This document shows, in pieces, positions 57,462-64,000 of a stretch of DNA of 64,000 bases. The stretch is taken from NCBI GenBank assembly GCA_026545765.1, contig CM048839.1, positions 55,987,177 to 56,051,176 of the forward strand, read 5' to 3'. Within the stretch, counting starts at the first letter, position 1. Every line of letters begins with the position of its first letter. Under the pieces are notes generated by a model, which was not told the origin of the DNA, did no database searches, and saw only the letters and a list, made by a program, of their open reading frames with translations. Source of the stretch: Plantago major (taxonomy: Eukaryota; Streptophyta; Magnoliopsida; Lamiales; Plantaginaceae). The position numbers and the translations under genes were made by a program.

Positions 57462-58507
57462 TTAGTGATAATTTGGTGATGATCGATAGTCCCGGAATTT
57501 AGAAGGTGTTTTAGTAGCACGAGTCATGACTCGTAAGGGAGGATCCACAACTAAATCAGGAGAAAGAGGAATAGAAGAATTAATGCCACTTGAATCAGAA
57601 GGAGAAGAAGTGGAACTAGAGGAAGTAGAGTAAGGTTCTGGAGAAGCAGGAATAGAATTATCATCACTAGAATGATGAAGTGGTATAGAAGAATTAGGTG
57701 AAGGTAAATATCCCATAGGAAATAAAACACTGGAATTGTCATTACTAATATCCATAGAAGAAACATCCTCAATAAAATTAACATCCCTGGAAATGAATAC
57801 TTCATGTGTATCAATATCATAAAGTTTGTATCCTTTAATATGTGTAGGAATACCAAGAAACATACATGTTCGTGCACGAGATGAAAACCTTGATATGTTG
57901 GTAAGCAGGTTTTTGATTAAGTAAAAGTTCACAAGGCGTTTGATTTGATAAGATAGCACTAGATGTTCGATTAAGAAGATAAGTAGCATGTAAAATCGCA
58001 TCACCCCAAAATTTAAGTGGAACATAATTGAAAAATAAGACTACAAGCTATGTTTAAAAGATGTTGATGTTTAGGCTCCACAAAACCATTTTGTTGTGAG
58101 AGTATAAACACAAGCACGTTGAAGTTCTATACCTTTAGAATTATAAAAATCAATCATGTTAAATTCTAGACCATTATCAAATCGCAAGATTTTCAAAGTT
58201 GTTTGAAACTTGTTTTCTGTATAAAGAATGAACTTCTGTAATACTCTTCGAGTATCGGATTTATATTTCATTAGAAAAGTCCAAGTAAATCTTGTGTGAT
58301 CATCTACGATAGTTAAAAACTAATGATGACCTTGTAAACTAGAAATCGAGCAAGGACCCCATATATCGCAATGAATAAGATCAAATAAATGCGAGCAACG
58401 TAATTTTTCATTAATAGGAAAAGGAGTTTTCCTAAGTTTAGCCTTGTGACAGACATCACAATAGGTAAACTGAGTATATTGAACCAAAGGAGAAGCTTGT
58501 TGAACAA
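57462..58507 (-). pseudogene. copia integrase
   Basis: 58507-58313 is the first part, read in a shifted frame (the SPLVQYTQFTYCDVCHKAKL-like zinc end can be read in another frame). 58271-58071 has KYKSDTRRVLQKFILYTENK and LRFDNGLEFN (second catalytic Asp) before a disrupted QNG-E box. 58025-57462 contains the C-terminal TCMFLGIPTHIKGYKLYD region and a Ser/Pro-rich linker. At least three frame breaks. Confidence 0.8.
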
Positions 58508-58719
58508 GTCTTAGTCTCTCAATGGGAAGATGCCCTAACCGAAAGTGCCAGGGATCATGTCTTATTCATGCAATATTGAAAATAGGAAAAAAATAGAATT
58601 GCTTGATGAATCGCTAGTAGGATGAGCCTTTGGAAGCTTGATATGATATAATCCTTTCTTATGCAATGTCCTTCCAATCATCCTCGATGAAAAATCAAGG
58701 CCTATATAATACAATGTTA

Positions 58720-59142
58720 TTAGAAAATAGAAATTAGATTGACATGAAATTGGGGAACAAATAATACATCATATAGAGTAAGATCATTATTAACTCTAAT
58801 ATCACCAATGTGAGTAACAACAATGCGTGTATGGTTAGGTAACAAAACTGAAGAATTGAATGATCTCACATTGTGAGTATAATGAGACAATGAAAAAGTG
58901 ACATTATCGGTAGCACCGGAATCAATTATCCATTCATTGGAGTCATTTTCTGTTGTATTAAGTTGTAAAGTTGAATATTGACATATCACATGATTTTTGT
59001 GTTGTACCATATAGGATAATAAAGGAATGAAAACAAACTCAGAAAGATGCCCAACAACCTCGCAAATTTTGTCGCCACCTCCTCGGTGTCCTCGCTTTTG
59101 TCCTTTCCAAATTTCTTGTTTCACCACATTGATCATGGGAGT
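58720..59142 (-). pseudogene. copia protease, 5' end lost
   Basis: The frame contains SNEWIIDSGATDNVTFSLSH. The D-S-G-A active site of the copia aspartic protease is intact. LPNHTRIVVTHIGDIRVNN and LYDVLFVPQFHVNLIS follow, as expected. The frame starts at the junction with Sirevirus copy C, so gag is absent. Confidence 0.85.
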
Positions 59143-60767
59143 CATTGGTCCAGATAACGCAAAGTAAAAGACTAGAGGGGGGTGAATAGTCTTTAAAACT
59201 TTTGTCGATAAAACTATTTCTCGATATCGAATAGATATCCGATACTTAGAATCAGAGCGAAGACCTAATAAAGATAAGTGTAACAGCTTAAAATGTGTGT
59301 GTGTGTCAAATGTAAATACGTAAAGGTAAATAACACGTTAAGTATAGTGGTATCCGGAGGTGGCGAATCCTCCAACTAATCCACTTCGGTCTATCGAGAC
59401 CTAGAATTCACTAGAACAGATAATTGAGTTCACCTTACAATAATCCTATTCTAAGATTCTTAAACAATCGTTCCCAACCAAATGTTCCCCCGAGTTGTTC
59501 CCTTTCACGTACCAAGTACTTCCTGCATCAAACCTTTCGAGTTATTCCTTATCTTCCAAAGCTAAGTACTTCCTATAACTCTTGAGTTATTCCTTAGTTT
59601 CCCAAATCAAGTACTTCCTATAACCTTGGAGCTATTCCCCGATTTTCAAACTAAGTACTTCTTGTACTCCACGCCATTATGGTGTCGGTTTGGTTCGAGT
59701 TGTCGATGAGCTTCTTTAATAACTTATTCATTATTCAGATAGCTCGTGAATCAAGTATACTTAATACACTTTTCAATGTATGGTATCTTGTACTTTTTAC
59801 TGACCCAAGTCTTAGATAAATGTTCAAGAGAATGAATCTCAGATACTTGATCTTTCGCTTCAACTCTTTCACAGATAGCTGTGCTTGTTTAGGATCAGGA
59901 CACTTAGAACTTCAGTGTTACTCAAGATCAAATGCTTTGGTCGCAATGTAAAGCTTTGTGAGTAAGTAAGTTGCTTTGAGAGAGTAAGACGCTCAATGCT
60001 TTCAAGTTATGTCGTGTGTCTAAGGTATCTTCTCCAGCCTAAGTGTTGATATTTATAGATGAATTTGAGTGCCGCTTGAATAGTATCCGTAGCTCAAATT
60101 CAAACTATTGATATCCGTGTATAGTAATCAGTAGGTGTTTTGTCTTCTTCTTCGGTTGCCGTTGCTTTTATTCGCATATCTATGTCCGCATTAAATGCAT
60201 TGTACTATACTTTTGTCCTTGTCAGGTCAATCGAACTATGCTTTGTATCGTAGACTAGTGTTATCTGATTCTTTGCACGTCCTTATCTTCAATCTTCAGA
60301 TACCACTTATTTATTGAAACAACTTTGTTTGCAATATATATTTCTTTTTCAGAAATGTGGTTAAGGCTCAAGGTATCTAAGAATAGATATACGTGGACAC
60401 TTTCCTTGTTTTCAGATAGGCCTTTTATTTCTCAGATATCTCTTGTGACACAGTTTGTTTAAAACTGTTCGTGTCTTCAAGATATCTGGCCAAGGTATCT
60501 GAACAATGCCAGAATTCATGTAGCTTTCTTCAAGTCTTCAATGTCGTTGAGCTTGTTCTGCTTGGATGTCTTCTTCTTGGTATTCTCTTCATAAAATAAA
60601 AATTACATTTTGAGACCTAACATCCTATACAAGATTAGCTAGACTATCATACTTAGTGAGTTTCCTCTTTTACAATGTTCAAGTGAACCAAGAGTACTAA
60701 TCACCTTTCTGAGACTAAGATAAGTCATCATGTTGCTGATCAAAATCTAAATAGATATTTCTTAACA
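59143..60767 (-). repeat. 3' LTR of Sirevirus copy C
   Basis: About 1,625 bp, collinear with the LTRs of A and B. It retains many CAG words (for example CTTCTCCAGCCTAAG near 60030) that are CG in the LTRs of B. Confidence 0.85.
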
Positions 60768-60830
60768 AAATATCTAACAAATTTCCTAACAAATTTCTCA
60801 AGAAATTTCCCAACAAATTTCCCCCTTTTT
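60768..60830 (-). other. reiterated polypurine tract / LTR junction of copy C
   Basis: On the minus strand AAAAAGGGGGAAATTTGTT is followed by several more AAATTTGTT/AAATTTCTT units before the LTR proper. In A and B the tract abuts the LTR once. Confidence 0.75.
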
Positions 60831-61200
60831 GATCAGTCAACGATGACTATCTTACCTATTACAAATCTGGATGAGTGAACAATCCAACACTTAATCTTTT
60901 CTTAAGATCTTCAAATTATTTAATTATGCGTAGTAGACATCAACCAAATCACAAGGTGTGATCTTTGCTGACAAGTTATCTTTTATAGAATACTATCTGA
61001 GAGTAAGTTCTTCAGATAAGTTACAAATAAAAATTACAGATAACTTTAATACATAATACATTTAAGCTCAGTCAGCAAAAATACAACAAAAACTACATAG
61101 TAAATTAGGACAACAGGAGTAACCAAGCTCCAAGTAATCATCCTAATAAACTAGTCTTCAAGTCTTCAACTCTTCAAGTCTTCAACAGTAGTTCTATGGA

Positions 61201-64000
61201 TCAGTCTGCAAATTTCCTATCTCCAAACCTTTTGATGTCATCAGAATAGTCATAGAGAAGAGTTCTGACGAGCATCTCTCTGTCTCCGCAAATCCACGCA
61301 CCTCTTTGTAGGTTTTGGTAGGATTTTTCGACAAAATGCTTGACCCATGGTACTTTCCCCACTTCCGTGCATGCTCTATTCTCGATATCCAAAAGCTTGA
61401 AGTATTCAGAGATAATCTTCAGATATCCGATGTCACCCTTGTATTGATATTCCGATAGAACGACTCATGTGGTTCCACAAAGAAGTCTTGATCTTGTGCC
61501 TGCTCGTGATATTCGTAATTTTGTGCACATCATCCGCTTCCCATATGGACATTCATCGAGAGGTCCTTTCTCATGGCTTCAGCTTCTTCGACAACTTCAA
61601 AATCCAACCGTGCTTTGATGTGATTGGTGTTGATCAAGGTCAGCTTATCTTTTCTCCATGCCATAAGTTGTTTATGGATTGGTTCAAAATCTTGAATTTA
61701 CCAATAGATGCTTAAGTTCCGTAATCCAATAGCCATTTTTCCGATTGATGCACCAGAGATGAGGAATCATTGTCATACTTCACATACTCTATTTCGGCTT
61801 CTTCCGCCCGAGTGGAAGTCGACTTTGTCTTTGCTCGCCTCACTGCTCCTTCTTTGTCTTGAATTCTCTTTGGGATTATTGCTTGAAGAACCACCACCGG
61901 ATAGACTTGGTATTTCCAGAGGGTGTTTTAGTCGCTAGGGCTTTGCAATGGCCTGGGCTCTTAGGCTTTCAATTTTCCTTTTTCGTGAAGAGGAGCTTCA
62001 TCTTCATCGCTTCTCATCATCATCAAGATTAGATCTTGTGAGAGTTTTACGCCTTCTTTATTGCCTGGACTTGATTCGACCTTCTTCTTCTTCTTCGTAA
62101 GATTCATCAATCCTTTAACTTGTCTTCTCCTCGAGCCTTGGTACTCCTTGGAGGTTTCGTGCCATGGCCCTTGTTATCATTTTGGTTCCTTCAAGAGGTT
62201 TTGGGAAGCTACTATTTGCAAAGCAAATGCTTGAGGAGGGTTCATTGATTCGAGTGGTGGTCGGAAGTTTTCATGTTTCTTCTTCCTTTCTCGAGACGCA
62301 CTACCCGTGATTTCTTCTTGCTTTCTTCTCCTTCTTCCCATTCCCCGACTTTGAGGTCCAGATTTGTACATTCTTTCCCTTAGTCATTGTCATTGACTCA
62401 CCTCATAAAGGAACTGAGAGAGTCAAAATTCCCTTGTAAATAGTTGTAAAGTGACCAACTTCAAGTTCGACTTTGAGCTCTCGATTTTGCTTGATAAGTC
62501 CATTGTCCTTATCGTGAGCTCGCCAATGGGCCTAGGATGGCATCCGCTTCCAGAAAGGTAACTTGCCTCTTGAAAGCTTTTTCACCTAAAGACGATCATC
62601 ATCCCTTATCATTCCTGCATCTTTCGAGCAATGACTATGCTTGTTGTTCTCGAGTGACGAGCTCTGAACTTTCTCATTTCAGAGGGGACGAGGCAATTAC
62701 TTCCTTGTTTTGTGAAGACATCTCCTTTTCGATGAGCCAAGATTGCATCTGCTCATGTATTCATGGGAGTGGACGCTTGGCTTTGTTGAATATTGTAGGA
62801 GCAATCGCCTTCCTTTTCAAGTGAGAAACCGCTAAATGTTCATTGCGGTGCTCGCGCCAAAGTCTTGTCTTCTTCATCATCCGAGTAATCACCCAAAGGA
62901 TCTTCATCCTCTCGACATTTTCATCGATTGTATCGAGTCCAAAGAACCATCTCGTAGATTGGTTTCTTTCCTTCGGGAGGAGGATGGTACTTCTTTTGAA
63001 GATGATGCACTTTAGCTCTTTAACCTCGAGTAAGCAATCATTTCGTAAGTATTGATCTTGTAGTTGATCAAGCTTGTCTCTGGATTTAGCTATTTGATCT
63101 TCCATTGAAGATGGAGTCGTTGTTCTTCTTCCAACAGCTTGTCCGAGTTGAGCAGATCCGGTTTGAGTGTTTAATATTTTCGATCGGTTTCTTCGTAAAG
63201 CTCAACTACTTGTTCAAGAGTAACTGGTGGTTAGAAGATGGATGAGTAGATTTCGAGGAGATGGAGACGAGATTTCGTGAAGTCTTCTCAGGTGCTTTTC
63301 AAGATTGAGGCATCATTTCAGTGAAATTCTCCGTCCCCGTGCAGGGCATCATCATCATCCTTTTGTCGGTCATCCTTTTGGTGATGGTCGGGAGGCTCGT
63401 CAAGTCATTTTCGCTTATCTCTTCCTCCTCATCATCTTCATACAAGATTGATCACTTCAGAATAGTGATCTTCGCCCATTAACCTCTTCTTGTTCGTAAG
63501 GTATAAATTGCGTAGTTCAAGGGGATCGGCTTAAATGCCATTTGTAATCTTGTCCACCATCTCGCCTGCTCAAAGGCTTCAGATCAAATCAGGCGCTTAC
63601 TTCTCCGGAGAAATCTTATGCAATAGAGTCGAATCGTATTTTTCCGTAGGGAACATTGCATGGATGTATGTCTCCAAGTCAAGAGCTCGTGCTCGACTGT
63701 TTGGTTGATCTGTGATTCTCAATATTTCAGAGAGATCAGAGCACCTTAACCTTTGCCATTTCTTGAAGCATTTTATGTGCTTGGGCAAGGTGTGAGCTTT
63801 GAAGAAGGGAAGTAGTCCCTGTCTCAACACTGAGCCCGCCGCACTTGTTTGAGCTCGAAAGAAAGAGTTTTGAGTGAGCTTCAAAACTTTTATAGATATC
63901 TGAGTAGAAGTGTAGTTTAGTTTCTGAGTTACCTGAGTAAGTACTTCAGGCTCAGAGACTTGTTCTACTGAGACAATTGGTGTCTCAGATATCTTGTTGT
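61201..64000 (-). pseudogene. Sirevirus additional ORF (aORF), copy C, C-terminal half
   Basis: The stop TGA at 61203-61201 aligns with A and B. The conserved C-terminal domain (61201-61600) includes LVRTLLYDYSDDIKRFGD and WVKHFVEK. Upstream are the charged regions, then KAHTLPKHIKCFKKWQRLRC and LDLETYIHAMFPTEK (about 63650-63790). At 63857-63932 lies the last intron, with donor CAG|GTAACT at 63932 and acceptor altered to TTTCGAG. The exon before it (63933-63998) is open, and the residue that is a TAA stop in copy A is CAA. Many frame breaks remain elsewhere. Confidence 0.68.

Larger units (their letters stand above)
55210..59142 (-). mobile_element. Ty1/copia element truncated by Sirevirus copy C
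   Basis: Minus strand order is protease, integrase, RT, RNase H, a ~250-base tail and 3' LTR. The 5' part (gag, 5' LTR) is missing, because the sequence switches to Sirevirus LTR at 59143 inside the gag/protease region. Pol has only a few breaks, so this copy is younger than the other non-Sirevirus copia copies. Between RNase H and LTR lies a charged, possibly coiled-coil segment (KEEVMKKVEEVKKLEETI) that is not part of ordinary pol. Confidence 0.88.
59143..64000 (-). mobile_element. Sirevirus-like Ty1/copia element, copy C, 3' portion
   Basis: 3' LTR, reiterated purine-tract zone and the downstream half of the additional ORF, running off the right edge, all collinear with copy B. It is inserted in the copia element at 59142. 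The LTR end reads GGACCAATG where the other copies read GGACCAACA, so the outermost bases are altered or lost and no TSD can be tested. Confidence 0.88.

Overview
This window is plant nuclear DNA, almost certainly from a eudicot. It holds one apparently intact single-exon host gene, an AP2/ERF transcription factor at 54153-54959. The rest is layered LTR retrotransposons, Cassandra LTRs carrying 5S-rRNA-like sequence, MITEs, one short LINE tail and AT-rich tandem repeats. No prokaryotic, organellar, tRNA or CRISPR feature was seen. The species cannot be named from sequence alone.

Layout. 1-7259 is the 3' part of a large Sirevirus-like Ty1/copia element (copy A, + strand). It carries a very long additional ORF (aORF) downstream of pol, then a polypurine tract and a 3' LTR, and it interrupts a decayed Ty3/gypsy element (7260-10463, - strand). 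12733-34450 is a gag-only Ty3/gypsy element with a tRNA-Asp-type primer site and TSD TTGAC. Nested inside it are a complete Sirevirus-like element (copy B, 14661-30298, - strand, TSD GGATG) and, in its 3' LTR, a Mutator-like element with a 9-bp TSD. 34765-39832 is a defective copia element with TSD CATAG that splits an open host-like exon (34675-34764 and 39833-40074, - strand) and carries a Cassandra LTR. 40-54 kb is intergenic: LINE tail, Stowaway-like MITEs, microsatellites, an AT-rich repeat array broken by a solo gypsy LTR, tandem duplications, copia relics, a second Cassandra LTR and a pair of hairpin MITEs just upstream of the ERF gene. 55210-59142 is a copia element (- strand) truncated by Sirevirus copy C (59143-64000, - strand), which runs off the right edge.

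The most notable observations are these. (1) The Sirevirus-like aORF, about 5.4 kb, contains five short GT-AG introns, all phase 0. One is recognisable in all three copies. (2) Copies A, B and C, and even the two LTRs of B, differ in a patchy way at CAG/CTG words. This looks more like base-calling error at methylated CHG sites than decay, so many apparent frameshifts may be technical. (3) A copia insertion splits a reading frame that is continuous across the insertion site once one TSD copy is removed. (4) Two related gypsy LTRs share a CCGCGG-centred palindrome.
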